Source: Atriophallophorus winterbourni
Lineage: Eukaryota; Platyhelminthes; Trematoda; Plagiorchiida; Microphallidae
Reading direction: 5' to 3'
Length of the DNA stretch: 64,000 nucleotides
NCBI GenBank assembly: GCA_013407085.1
Contig: JACCGJ010012940.1
Coordinates: 1-64,000 of the forward strand
The translations under genes were made by a program, and so were the position numbers. Shown one piece after another: positions 10,171-20,720 of this stretch. Each line of letters begins with the position of its first letter. Position 1 is the first letter of the stretch. A model generated the notes under the pieces. The model did not search any database. It was not told the DNA's origin and saw only the letters and a list, made by a program, of their open reading frames with translations.

Positions 10171-11226
10171 TTGAACATGGTTACGACTCGTAAATCTGCA
10201 AAAGGAGATCATGCAGCACCGACTGCAAGGAAGCCTCAAGAGAATGGGGGCTCCGCTGCTCACTCTGGGGATTCTTGTCTGGTTTGTTCGAAACAGGTTG
10301 CCAATAACGCTAAAGCTGTTCAATGTGAAATTTGTCTAATGTGGATACATATTCGATGTGGTTCAATGAAGCCGGAGATGTATCGTTGGCTTCAGAAGAA
10401 TTCATGCGATATCATTCGCACGATATGTAAGATATGCCTTCCACCGACTGGTTTCAAGCTCGCAAGTACTCAGCTTCCAGTTGACACGGCTTCTGCTAAG
10501 TCCTCTGAAGGTATTGATGGGAGTATTGTAAATGGTGGCTCACCCTCGAAGAAGGATAACCGCCACACATCTTGTGTACAACAAGTCTGCGTGCAATCTG
10601 AAGATGTACGCACCTTTGCGGAAGTGGCTTCCTCGTCTTTACTCGGTTCCAAAGACGGAATTAGTTTTGCCAGTGAAACGAACGTTCTTGAGGCCAAAGA
10701 GGTCCAGGAACCATCTAAGCTAGATAAATCTATAAAGAAGAAACACCAGAGCTTTACGACTGTTGAGAATAGACAATCCTGCGTCATTCTTCACAATGCA
10801 CCGGAGCAAACAGGTGCTTTGGCGATAGACAGGGTTAAACAGGAACGCGAGTTCTTAAATTCTGCTCTTGCCCCCCTTTTCGACGAAGGTGAAAAGGGTG
10901 TAACGGTACGCACAGCGTTTCGTCTAGGCCGCAGGCCAGCGCCAGGAGATCGCCCAAGACCGTTAAAGATTGTGTTAGACTCTGTTGATCAAGTGACCTT
11001 ACTGCTAAAGAGGGGTTACAGGTTAAAGGGTAGTGAACTTTGACTCCTGCGTGATTTTTCTTCGGAAGATCGTGTGAAGATGCGAAAAGCTACTCAGGAA
11101 ATTAGCGAGCGCAGAGCCGCAGGTGAAACTAACTTGCGCATTGTGGATTTTCGGGTTGTGAGGATGAGGCCAAAAGTTCGTTGGCAACCTCTGACGATAT
11201 GCATTCGAAGGGATCTGGATCTTTAA
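10171..11226 (+). pseudogene. LINE B ORF1 (PHD-like zinc finger), one internal stop
   Basis: First ORF of a CR1-like LINE, an RNA/nucleic-acid chaperone-type protein. The N-terminus has a basic stretch, then a PHD/RING-like cysteine-histidine cluster ('CLVCSKQV', 'CEICLMWIHIRCGSM', 'ICKICLPP', residues about 36-91). Further on 'SCVILHNAPEQT', 'VRTAFRLGRRPA' and 'RPRPLKIVLDSVDQVTLLLK' correspond to the RRM-like region of CR1 ORF1. A TGA at 11,041-11,043 is the only break; the same frame continues through 'LRDFSSEDRVKMRKATQEI' to TAA at 11,224. It overlaps the start of ORF2. Confidence 0.85.
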
Positions 11227-14012
11227 AAGTGATATATTTTAATGCGAGGAGCTTGAGAAACAAACTGGATGAACTCTTTGATCGGATTAGATGGGACCCT
11301 CCAGCGATCATTGCGGTGACGGAAACCTGGCTCTCACCTGAGCAGGATGATCCCGAGCTGGCCATACTTGGATATAGACTCTTTCGCTCGGATCGAACAG
11401 ACGCTAAAATCGGTGGTGGGGTTGCCTTATATTTCCAACAACATATTTCCGTCGCAGTGTTGGCTCGCTTCCAGCATTCTGCCGGTATGGCTGAGAGTAT
11501 ATGGTGCCGTATAAGGACTGCAGCTTCATTTGCCACGATAGGTGTCGTTTATCGTTCTCCCAATACTCAGGCAGATACTGTGATATCACAGATATGTCAG
11601 TATGGTAGATCCTCAAACTGCTTGATTATGGGGGATTTCAATGCTCCTAGTATTGATTGGACTTCGCTAGATGAAGGTTCTGGGTCATTCGAGCGGGACT
11701 TATTGGACGCTGTGGTTGATGTGGGCCTCGTGCAGCACGTTTCCCATCCGACCAGAGTAGGCCCTACTGGGTGTGAGTCCATTTTGGACTTGGTATTCAC
11801 TCCCACGCAGTCCGATATTACTCAGCTTCGGACTGAAGCTCCATTAGGCTGCAGTGACCATGCCACCTTAAGTTTTATGTGGAAACGCAACACTGGCTGG
11901 GTACCAGATCCAATTCCCAGAAGGAATTTTTGGAAGGCAGACGCGGGTAGGTTACGGGATGTTGCTTCATCTCTCGATTGGTCTTTCGATCAAGCAGCTG
12001 ATGTTGAAGATTGTTGGCTGGTGATCCGTAATAACATTTTGACAGTTATTGAGGTGGCTGTTTCGTTGTCCACACGTCGTCGTAAGGCGAAAGGTCCACC
12101 TTGGTTTGATAAGGAGATAAGGAAACTTTTGCGGCAACGTCAAAAGCTCTGGTCGATATTCGTAAGTCGGAAAAACGCCACTGACTATGACAACTATCGG
12201 CAAGCTAGAAACCTTTGTACGGCATTAAAGCGCAGGAAACGTATGTTGTACGAGCAGCGATTGGTTGACGAGTCTACTTGTGCAACAAAACGGCTATTCG
12301 CATACATTCGACGCCGCACAAAGGCGTCGCCATATATTCCTAATTTGATAGATACTAATGGGGTAGACATTACTGAGGATGGTTTGAAAGCTGAAGCCAT
12401 GGCTAAGCAGTATGCCTCCGTGTACTGTCTGGAAGACAGTGATCCTCCTTCTGTCTCTAATAACAGTGAGGTGCTGTCTGATCTTGATGTAGATGTAGAG
12501 ACTGTTAGACACCTGTTGGAACAGTTAGACACACAATCCGCGCCAGGACCAGACGGTATTCATCCGTTGGTTTTACGAGCACTATCAGAAGTGTTGTGAG
12601 TTCCGCTGGCCAGGTTGTTTACAAAATCTGTAACATTAGGGGTCTTGCCACAAGAATGGAAACAGGGTATTATTTAACCTATGTTTAAGAGTGGGGACCC
12701 CAGTAATCCTGCTAATTACAGGCCGGTCACATTGACTTCTGTGATCGGTAAAATTTTAGAGAAGCTGATCAAAAGGAAATTAGAGCACTTTCTTTTGGAG
12801 TGTGGGCGTTGGTGTCCACAACAACATGGATTCACCAAAAATCGCTCATGCGTAAGTAATCTGCTCCTGGCGCGAGAAAGTTGGTGTGCTTTGACTGATT
12901 CTGGTCAAGAGGTCGATGTCATTTTTATCGACTTCAGTAAGGCGTTTGACCGCGTGCCCCACCGCCGATTGCTCGTCAAGCTGGAGGGTTTGGGTATTCA
13001 GGGTTGTCTACTAAAATGGATCGAGGCATTCATCTCAGGGCGGTCAAACCGTGTCGAGGTGAATGGAGTTTTGTCTTCAGAGATGATAGCAGGCTCCGGA
13101 GTGCCGCAGGGACCTGTCCTTGGCCCATTGCTATTCAAAGTTTTCGTGAATGATATTCCGGACGCGGTAGCGATCGATTGTCTTTTATTCGCGGATGATC
13201 TGAAACTGTGGGCCTCTGTCAGTTCCTGTGATGGCCATAAGAATCTGCAAAAAGCAGTTGATGACTTAGTCAGTTGGACACATCGCTGGTCACTGCCTAT
13301 CAATGAGGACAAGACAGTGGTCATGCGCATAAACTCCAATGACACTGGTGGTGAACACTTTATTGGAGGTAAGCCTATTAGAGTGGTGACTGCCGAAAAA
13401 GACTTAGGGATTCTGGTTATGGATTCCTTGAAGTCGAAGGCTGACACTTGTCGGAGAATAGTCGGCGCTACCAGGATGCTCTGGGCGATTCGGCGTTAAT
13501 TTGCGTCCATTACCCCGCAAATGTTCCATACACTTTTCTCTGTGTACATTCGTCCTCTGTTGGAATATGGGCTACCTGTTGCATTTCCTCAGTCTAAAGG
13601 CGAATGCGACTCCTTGGAGAGGGTACAAAGGAGGGGCACTAAGATGGCTTGTGGAATGCGCCAACTCGCGTACGAGGATAGGAGGAGCTTGCTGGAACTC
13701 TACCCCCTAGAGCTTCGAAGGGAAAGATATGACCTGCTCCTGACACGCCGTATTCTTCTCGGTCAACATGGAGACGAGTTCCTCCAGTACTTCCGATTAG
13801 TAGGTGAGTCGAGGACTCGTGGACATGACTTTAAGTTGCAGAAGCCTAGAAGGCTGAAGCTGAGTAATGCGAGCACGCTATCCACGCGGGTGGTGAACAC
13901 TTGGAACTCTCTACCGAAAGAGCTCCTGTCTCTACCATCTGAAAAGCTATTCAAAAGCGCGTTGGATCAGCATTTGTTGAGACGGATGGACTTGATCCCC
14001 GGAGTGATATAG
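11199..14012 (+). pseudogene. LINE B ORF2: endonuclease and reverse transcriptase, three internal stops
   Basis: Single frame without frameshifts from the ATG at 11,199 to 14,012, broken only by TGA 12,597, TAA 12,675 and TAA 13,497. Endonuclease: 'FNARSLRNKLDEL', 'AVTETWLSPEQDD', 'LIMGDFNAPSIDW', 'GCSDHATLSF'. Reverse transcriptase: 'QSAPGPDGIHPLVL', 'ANYRPVTLTSVIGKILEKLI', 'QHGFTKNRSCVSNLL', 'IDFSKAFDRVPHRRL', 'GSGVPQGPVLGPLLFKVFVN', catalytic 'LLFADDLKLW'. The C-terminal part ('SVYIRPLLEYG', 'RVQRRGTKM', 'STRVVNTWNSLPKELL') is typical of CR1-like LINEs. Length, about 937 codons, is full size. It is defective only through point mutations. Confidence 0.92.
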
Positions 14013-14139
14013 TGGTGTTCCTCTACTCTCAGGGTTTGCCTTGTCAGCTGAAGTCACCCATGTCTATTACTGTGATGAAGCTCAAACGGGATTTTATCCC
14101 TTCTGCCTTCGATTCAGAAGAAGAAGAAGAAGAAGAATA
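14013..14139 (+). mobile_element. LINE B 3' UTR with GAA-repeat tail
   Basis: Short 3' UTR ending in a (GAA)n run at about 14,116-14,137. Another LINE 3' end at 14,517-14,539 also carries a GAA-rich tail, so this microsatellite is probably the characteristic 3' end of the family. Confidence 0.65.
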
Positions 14140-14229
14140 TCTTTCTGGGTTTACCCAAACAAAACGGTCACTCATCTATTTGCGGATTGCCAGAATAACT
14201 GGTTTTGGTAAGCCATAAATTTGGTCAAA

Positions 14230-14540
14230 TACCTGTCACCTGAGTGATTGAGGGAAATGGGACGTGGTTTACTGTTTGAAAACCACACGGATTCACGCTC
14301 TCAACAAGAATTGTTAACTTGTAGAATGCGCTTCCGGAAGGGGTTATTTCAGCAAGATCTGAAAACCAATTCAAGCAACTTGTGGATAAGGTATTGCCTG
14401 TAATCACGCCGAAGCTGAACAACACTGGACAGAATTTTTTCAACTGAGGTTCTGCTGGACTATGTTGCTCACACAAAGAGATACTGCTCACAAAGGCTTG
14501 ACCCCCTGTCGTCTGTCAAGAAGAATAAGAAGAAGAAGAC
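14230..14540 (+). pseudogene. CR1-like LINE 3' end fragment
   Basis: Plus-strand remnant of the ORF2 C-terminus: 'NALPEGVISARSENQFKQLV', with TAG at the place where the family has tryptophan, followed by a UTR and a GAAGAATAAGAAGAAGAAG tail at about 14,517-14,539. Heavily 5'-truncated copy. Confidence 0.65.
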
Positions 14541-14639
14541 ACGTCACAATTTGTAGACAAATTTGAATTACGAAGAGGAAATTGTTTAACGTGGTTTGAA
14601 CTATATAGTTGATACTGTTGAAGTCCATGGTTCTTCTGT

Positions 14640-14890
14640 TAGGCAAGCGCTAACTCCTTGAGATCGAATGGTGGATGATTGACTGCATATAACTGCATGT
14701 TGGAAAATGCGTCAGCGACCGTATTAGACGATGCAGATAGTTAGCGGATGCCACTGGTACATTGTGAGATATAATTCAACTGAGGTATTTCCATGGTGAA
14801 TATCGATCCATGGATGCCGCAAGAGCAAAGATTAAAGGTTTGTGATCGGTCCATACTGTAAAATCATGGCCTCCTGCCACATGGGATCTT
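14640..14890 (-). pseudogene. Gypsy RNase H/linker fragment
   Basis: Minus strand reads 'FTVWTDHKPLIFALAASMDR' and, after a frameshift, 'LSASSNTVADAFSNMQ', the end of RNase H and the linker of a Ty3/gypsy pol. Truncated at both ends. Confidence 0.75.
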
Positions 14891-14979
14891 CCAGTTAACT
14901 TCACTAAAACCTATCTCTTGTCTAAAGTCATTAAGAAGCTAGAGGTTGCTGGTCCAGATAGTATACTTGAGATAAATGG

Positions 14980-15577
14980 GGTGCCGAAAGTTTGCGACTA
15001 AGGTATAGAAGTTTCAGGGGACTTTAAATGGGCTGATCAATGCGCAGCTGCTTCACAATGCGCTAGGAGAGAGCTTTTTCGCCTTCTATCAGCTTTATCC
15101 TGCAGGTCCACAGAGGTTTTCATACTATTATACAAAGCGGTCGTGAGACCACATCTGAAGTATTGCGTTCAAGTATGGTCACCTTATTTGGAAAAAGATA
15201 TTACCAAGCTGGAAGGTGTTCAACGTTTTGCTACTCGTATGATTATTGGGCAATCGGGTAGGACGTATCAGGAACGATTGCTGAGTCTAGAGCTCTTCTC
15301 ACTTAAGAGGATGAGGCTACGTGGGGACCCGATTGAATCCTTCGAAATCATGTCAGGTTTCAGTACTATTTATCCCAGTGAATTGTACGCTCTGGCGCCA
15401 AGTGTGGGTACTCGAGACCACCCATTAAAACTGGCCAAGCGACATGTCAAGTTAAATGTTCGTAAGTTCTTCTTTAGTGAGAGGGTAGTGAATTACTGGA
15501 ATCGACTCCCTGAGGAAGTTGTTTGTTCTATTTCGGTAAGGGGTTTCAAGAATAGACTTGACTCTATAAGGGAATAG
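14980..15577 (+). pseudogene. CR1-like LINE ORF2 C-terminal fragment
   Basis: Thumb and C-terminal part of a CR1-like reverse transcriptase: 'QCARRELFRLLSAL', 'LLYKAVVRPHLKYCVQVWSP', 'LEGVQRFATRMIIG', 'SERVVNYWNRLPEEVV', 'FKNRLDSIRE' and the stop at 15,575. The last 144 codons are open. Upstream, 14,930-15,010 resembles the preceding palm region but is broken. The 3' hairpin follows. Confidence 0.88.
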
Positions 15578-15616
15578 TTGGTATGATCCTCATGTTGTCT
15601 TTGGAACGCACTAATG

Positions 15617-15648
15617 TTTCTCCTCACCTATTGGTGAGGGGAGTTTTT
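15617..15648 (+). other. LINE 3'-end hairpin followed by T run
   Basis: CTCCTCACC TATT GGTGAGGGGAG then TTTTT: a stem with a small bulge just after the LINE coding end. CR1-like LINEs commonly carry a 3' stem-loop recognised by their reverse transcriptase, so this role is plausible but inferred. Confidence 0.45.
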
Positions 15649-15969
15649 CTGTTGTATTCCAGATTACTCTCATACCAAAAGATATTTGTGAAGATATTTT
15701 TTGAAGTAGTGGACGCTCTTCTGTGGCATACCACCGAAAGAAATCTAGACGCTCGATTGGCTCGTTAGCCACATACAGTGCTGTGCAAACTGAAATGAGC
15801 GGAACTTCAAGCAAATGTCGAAAATGTCGAATCACAATAGATAGCTAGTAACTCACGAACGAATGCACTGTATCGAGTTTGAGTAGGTTAAAGTCGAAAA
15901 GAAAAGAAAGCGATTGTCTCCATGATATTGTCTACTTCTCAAAATATTCATTTGCATGCTGTTCCGTCA

Positions 15970-16020
15970 TTCACACCCCGCGACCGGTTTCGTGCTGTTT
16001 GCACTCATCAGGTAGGGACA
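15970..16020 (-). ncRNA. Hammerhead ribozyme motif (family 1)
   Basis: Read on the minus strand from 16,017. The 5' strand of stem I (CCCUAC) is followed by the core CUGAUGA (16,011-16,005). Stem II is GUGC/GCAC closing the loop AAACA (16,004-15,992). The core GAAA (15,991-15,988) is followed by a minimal stem III, ACC/GGU without loop, and the cleavage base C (15,982). The 3' strand of stem I follows. All invariant core bases are present; stem I has one C/A mismatch at its second pair. Such hammerheads with a very short stem III are known from Penelope-like elements and other animal retroelements and usually cleave best as dimers. It lies beside a gypsy fragment. Activity is not shown by sequence alone. 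Confidence 0.8.
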
Positions 16021-16030
16021 GTAAGATCAG

Positions 16031-16345
16031 GATCCGCATGCGCTTGTCTACTTCTCGTTTTAGAACTGCGTGGACTGCTTCTGGTGATGTGTAGGTAGCA
16101 AACGATAACCGAGCACTGGTATTGGTCAATAGGTAAGTTTGTGAAGTTATTTTGTTTAGAGGATATTTGAGCTGCTCAAATGATGTGATGGCTTCGTCAG
16201 TCAGCTTAAATTCACGTTCTTTCCCACGTAATAAACCACTCAATGGTTTTTTATAACTTATAAAGTTTTCTGGTAGGAAAAGCAGTAAGCTTAACAATAA
16301 GCATAAGATGAGAGCTAGATGGAGTAAAATTACAAAATCTCTCAA
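16031..16345 (-). pseudogene. Gypsy reverse transcriptase end/RNase H fragment
   Basis: Minus strand reads 'LSGLLRGKEREFKLTDEAIT', 'LTNTSARLSFATYTSPEAVHA', the connection and beginning of RNase H of a Ty3/gypsy pol (first RNase H aspartate replaced by tyrosine). About 75 codons are recognisable; the N-terminal half of the open frame is unrelated. Confidence 0.75.
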
Positions 16346-16678
16346 AAATCAATAGGGACAGTCACATACCGCAATGCTCGTCATATACTCATCCAGTTTA
16401 GAAGCGAAAACCGCATCAGATTCCGAGCGCGTGTTTTCTTCAAGCTAAATTTCCCAATTGAAACAAATTCTTACCGAGAAATCATTTAAACTAATATCCA
16501 AGCGTAAATAAGGAATGCTTAATGCCTTTGGATGTTTCGGTTTGAGTAAGGCCATTTGGGATTTAGCGAGTGATTGAGGGGTTGGTTCTGAGTATTCTAG
16601 ATTTTGAATGCAAATAGGAGTTCACTCCGTATCCGTCGTTGGGTAAAATCATGTTGATTAGGTTTTTACATTCGATCT
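16346..16678. other. No recognised feature
   Basis: No motif or repeat seen. Confidence 0.4.
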
Positions 16679-17095
16679 TTACAAGGCTCTGTAACGGGAC
16701 ACCAACTTTATCGCACGATGGTAAATCCTGTAAGTAGTTCGATATCTTTCCTCAGCCACGTTGCCCAGGCTTGGATGTAGTATTACATAACAGAACGTAC
16801 ATACGCGCGTGAAAATCCAGAAAATACTTTTTAGAAGACTCAAGATACGGCAGGCTTTATTGCACACTGTCCGGCAATGATGACGAGGATTAATGTTAAA
16901 CGACACCAAGATACGAAGATCGTTTTCTGAGGTGGTCCAGACGAGATTTCGTGCGTGTAGCTGCTTTTTACATTTCGCAGGGTTAAATGTTAACTCATTT
17001 GTCTGGGACCAACGAAATAATGTGCACAGATCCCGTTGTAATGCCATACAGACTTTCACAAAACTGATACGTTTCCATATTGTAATATTTTCCAA
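16679..17095 (-). pseudogene. CR1-like LINE reverse transcriptase C-terminal fragment
   Basis: Minus-strand frame with 'LQRDLCTLFRWSQTNELTFN', 'NDLRILVSFNINPRHHC' and 'IYHRAIKLVSRYRAL', matching the thumb region of CR1-like ORF2 (compare 'AEKDLGILVMDS' in LINE B). Open but truncated at both ends and diverged. Confidence 0.7.
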
Positions 17096-18044
17096 ACAGT
17101 ATCAAGTTACATCTTATATCCTCAGTAAGATAGTCCCTGATCTGACATTGTGCTCCGCGAATGCATGCTTGAAGCAGAGAGGGTGTTTAATGAATGCACA
17201 TTTAGTTGAAGGTGCACAGATGTGCGAGTTACCGTCACAAAGTTGCAAGCTTTGAAATTGCCTGAAGAGCGTGTGATCATCTTCAAAGCTTGCAATGACA
17301 GCAAAGCCATCGTATTTTCTCAAAGCGCCGATTTCTTCTTCGTGTTGGGCCTTAAGATAAAACGTAGCTGTATTATTGGTACGTTTGACGAATTAACGTT
17401 TGAGCGAGTCTCATCTTGAAAAAAGAATTTGCTTTGTGTATCTTGATGGCTGCGGTATTGCGCGATTATTTGTTCCGGTAACAAGTCCCACATAAGAAAT
17501 TAAGCTTATTAGGCCTCTACCTTGCTTCTTAGTGACGTACGATACAACATTCTGAGGTACGCCACGATCGAGGTTTACCACATTTGCGACGGTTACTAGA
17601 GGAGCGAATCGACCCTGAGGTTGACGGATGTTGCTCTTCATCTGCCCCCACATCTCCTCCACTTGTTCAATGTTCTGTCGTTGGAGTAGAGTTGGTGTCT
17701 GCAGCATGGCACTCATGAAAACGTCGAAATAGCTTAGGTGGGCTTTTCCAAACGACAAGATTAACACTAAATAGACGATGTTTTCCAATGGTAACAGAAA
17801 GACCAATTTTTCTATATCGTCTCAAGCAGTTAAAACACCTTGGTCAAGAGGTCATGGAGACTATCTCTCGTGGAATCTAGTGGGTTCGTTTACGTGTTGG
17901 TAAAGTACATGAGAGTGTAGCCAGTCCAGAAAGTCATTTTCGGTCCCTGAGTGAAGAAAGATGTAGTACTATTAGTTTATCGCGTGCTGATTACAAACAC
18001 CGAAGATTAAAACATGAGTTGATATGGCCAAAAGAGCATAAACC
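17096..18044. other. Unassigned region with one 131-codon minus-strand frame
   Basis: The longest frame (17,411-17,806, minus) has no motif I recognise. Probably decayed transposon sequence. Confidence 0.35.
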
Positions 18045-18059
18045 TTATTTTAAAAAAGC

Positions 18060-18383
18060 ATCTTGTTTAAAACTAGTTTTTGAACTACGGTAGACGCAAT
18101 TTATCATTATACGCGTGCATCCAGGCGTAAGCGAGCTTGAAACTCTCTGTATGTTCGTTTTAGAAAGAGAAATAATTTTCTCAAAAGGAATAGCATGATC
18201 AATAATTAGCAGTAAACATCCTGCCAGCTCACTAGGAGGTCGATCGCTTCTTACGGCGCTGAACCTATAAGCTATTGCAGGCGGTAAGTGGTAATCATGC
18301 GAAAGCAAATATTCCGTGACACCCACAATTTTGTGTTGGGTATCGTCAATTATACAACAGAGTTCAACCCATTTATTTTTCAT
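18060..18383 (-). pseudogene. CR1-like LINE endonuclease fragment
   Basis: Minus strand reads 'IVGVTEYLLSHDYHLPPAI', 'YRFSAVRSDRPPSELAGCLL' and 'GCTRIMINCVYRSSKTS', which follows the order TETWL...RSDR...GGG...VYR of apurinic LINE endonucleases. The glutamate codon of TET is kept, but the trailing tryptophan is lost. Confidence 0.65.
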
Positions 18384-20032
18384 GCTAAATGCGTTTGTAT
18401 GGAACAGAGAAGCACTAATTCATGAGGCCGGATTCACAGGAAAAGGGCTACTTAAAAGTTCTTTCTCCTCGGGCGTAGCGCCCGAGGCCGCTTCGCATTA
18501 TTTGAAAGATTTATACTATCAGGAAACAACATTCATTTTTTAACGGATTATAGATTCCAGCATTCAGTTTCATCTTCGTGGTACAAGTCACTGCGGCTTA
18601 AGAACGATTCATTCTCCATTGGCTGGAGCGATGATGATGCACTTCAATGGGGGAGTAACATTATTTTGAGGTAGCGTCATCGTCACAGTACTGTTATCAA
18701 CTGAGTTTGGCTTTCGAGAAAGATGTTCAATACGATGGACACCTAACATCGATTTCTAGCTCTAATTTGGCTAAAAGCTTCCTTCTGTAGCGGAGTGTCA
18801 GGTTGCACCACGCACTTACCGTCAACGAGTTGAAGTATCTCACCTTTTGAAAGATAGTAGTCGTAATCGTACTGCTTTCAAAATCGACTGCATTTGGCCG
18901 TGGCAATCTGCTAGATGCATAGTTTGGTCCTCCACTCCATTTGCGAACCAAGCGTACTTGCTTCAGCGGAGAAGTAGAGCGCATGTTAGAAGCATGTAGT
19001 AGGTAGATGTCCTTCGTGCGTTAACTTTCTTAACTACCCTTGGAATTTCGGATATAGGGCTAAACCTGCATCAAATTTAGAACAATTTTTTGATCTTCTT
19101 GTGCTACCTCAGATTCTAGATTGAAGCTCAAAATCACCCTTTCTCACAATGTAGACTTCCGGGCAAGTGCCCAAACCACCTGTTTGAGCTAGTATGTCTA
19201 CGTTTATTTTCGTTTGGTAGACAGGTATAAGGCGACGGTTTCGCCTTTTGTAGTTCTAAGAGAGTCTTATGCTGGTTAAGGATAGACAAGACCACAGACC
19301 AAGCTATTTAAGCAATGGTTTTGAGATTTGGTGTGTGACGTTTTTGAAAACGCTCCTCAACCAGAGTTTCAATTGACTCCATGCAAACCGCACATATCAA
19401 TTCAAACCATCTTTGCGCTACATAAAGTGAGATATCGACGGTCCGAACGCTGGCACACATCGCAATCTCTAACTTATAAAACCTTTTTCTTACTGCTAGA
19501 ATAGAGGCAAAGAGAAAATTTTTATATTCTTATCACAGATATAGCTGCAGCAAATCAGATAAAAAGAGCACAAATGAAATATGGACAAATAAAGACAAAC
19601 AAACAATATTCCGACAACTGGCAGTCGGAATTCCAAGCACGCAGCACGGATATGAATTGATGCGAGAAGAGCAAATCCGAGCGGCAGGAAAATTTTGTTC
19701 TCGGAAAACCGACTACAAAGTCGAAAACGTGTACAGTGATTAAGACAACCGAAACTTGTACAGAAAACACTACAGTTCTCCTCTTCACCGCGTCTGAAGC
19801 ACAAAAAGACGCTGGAAGAAAGCATTAGGTTGTAAAGCCATCAAACTTTGAGGGAATCTAAACTTTACGACCGCAAAGTGTTTGTATCTTGGGGTCGGGT
19901 ACATTTTAATATGAAAGTAATGGGGCAAAACAGGGTAATCAGGGATACAGATGGTTTAACGTAAAGAGAATGAAAAAAACGTTTCGTTTCGGTTTGAATT
20001 TTGGGGATTTTTGTTTGCTTCCGATATGGGTT
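18384..20032. other. Mostly unrecognised; two short perfect hairpins
   Basis: Two hairpins stand out: CTCGGGCG TAG CGCCCGAG at 18,468-18,486 (8-bp stem) and AAGGCGA CGGTT TCGCCTT at 19,229-19,247 (7-bp stem). No gene seen. Confidence 0.4.
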
Positions 20033-20720
20033 CTAGGTAAGCAACTTTTGATCGATCGATACTAATCGTTTATTGTGATCCATTACGGTTAATAACATGT
20101 ACTTGGGATACTTGCTGAGCAATTTGTACGGACTAGTGTATGGTGGCTGAAGTGGTCGGCGTAGATGATCGGCAAGCACAAACACCAAGTCGCAGGTGGA
20201 TACGTTAGCTGAGACATAGAAAAGTTGAGCGTTTTCGCGAGTTGAATAAGCTCTTAAAGCTTTCACGAAGCTGCGAAATCTACTGATATACTACGAAGCT
20301 CTAATATCTCATGATAATCAGAGGATGTCTAGAATTTGCCACGTAGGTTAAGTGTACTCCCGTACACCATTTCTGCAGCTGTAGTACATGGGGCTTCTTT
20401 CACGATGGTACGAATACCAAGAAGTACCATTGGCAACGTCTCGGGCCATCGCTCCGAATTCCCATGAGTTATAATTGCGGCATTGGGTTGACATGGAAAT
20501 CTCTCGACTAAGCCGTTTAAGGAAGAGTGGTAGGCTGTAGTCTGAAGGAAAACTTTCACAACCGATTCTATACTGATATTAGATATGGCGACAGCCAAAG
20601 GCCAAAAAGTAACATGGTCGACGCAAGACAATGTGTACAAGCAACCACTAACGGACCGAAGAGATCCAAGTGAACATGCATCATACATTTGCTCTAAGTA
20701 AAATCCAAACCTATCAAGTA
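20033..20720 (-). pseudogene. Gypsy integrase fragment
   Basis: On the minus strand 'SLRSVSGCLYTLSCVDHVTF' and 'AYHSSLNGLVERF' (catalytic glutamate) are in one frame, then, after a break near 20,300, 'LADHLRRPLQPPYTSPYKLL' and 'VSIDQKLL' (C-terminal GPY/F-like module). The middle region with the second catalytic aspartate is deleted. Integrase relic of a Ty3/gypsy element. Confidence 0.8.

Noticed and set aside
15971..16030. C-terminal part of the gypsy fragment frame as coding
   Set aside because: This end of the open frame is the hammerhead-bearing repeat, not gypsy pol.
17411..17806. 131-codon minus-strand frame as a gene
   Set aside because: No recognisable motif, no splice context, and it is surrounded by LINE relics.
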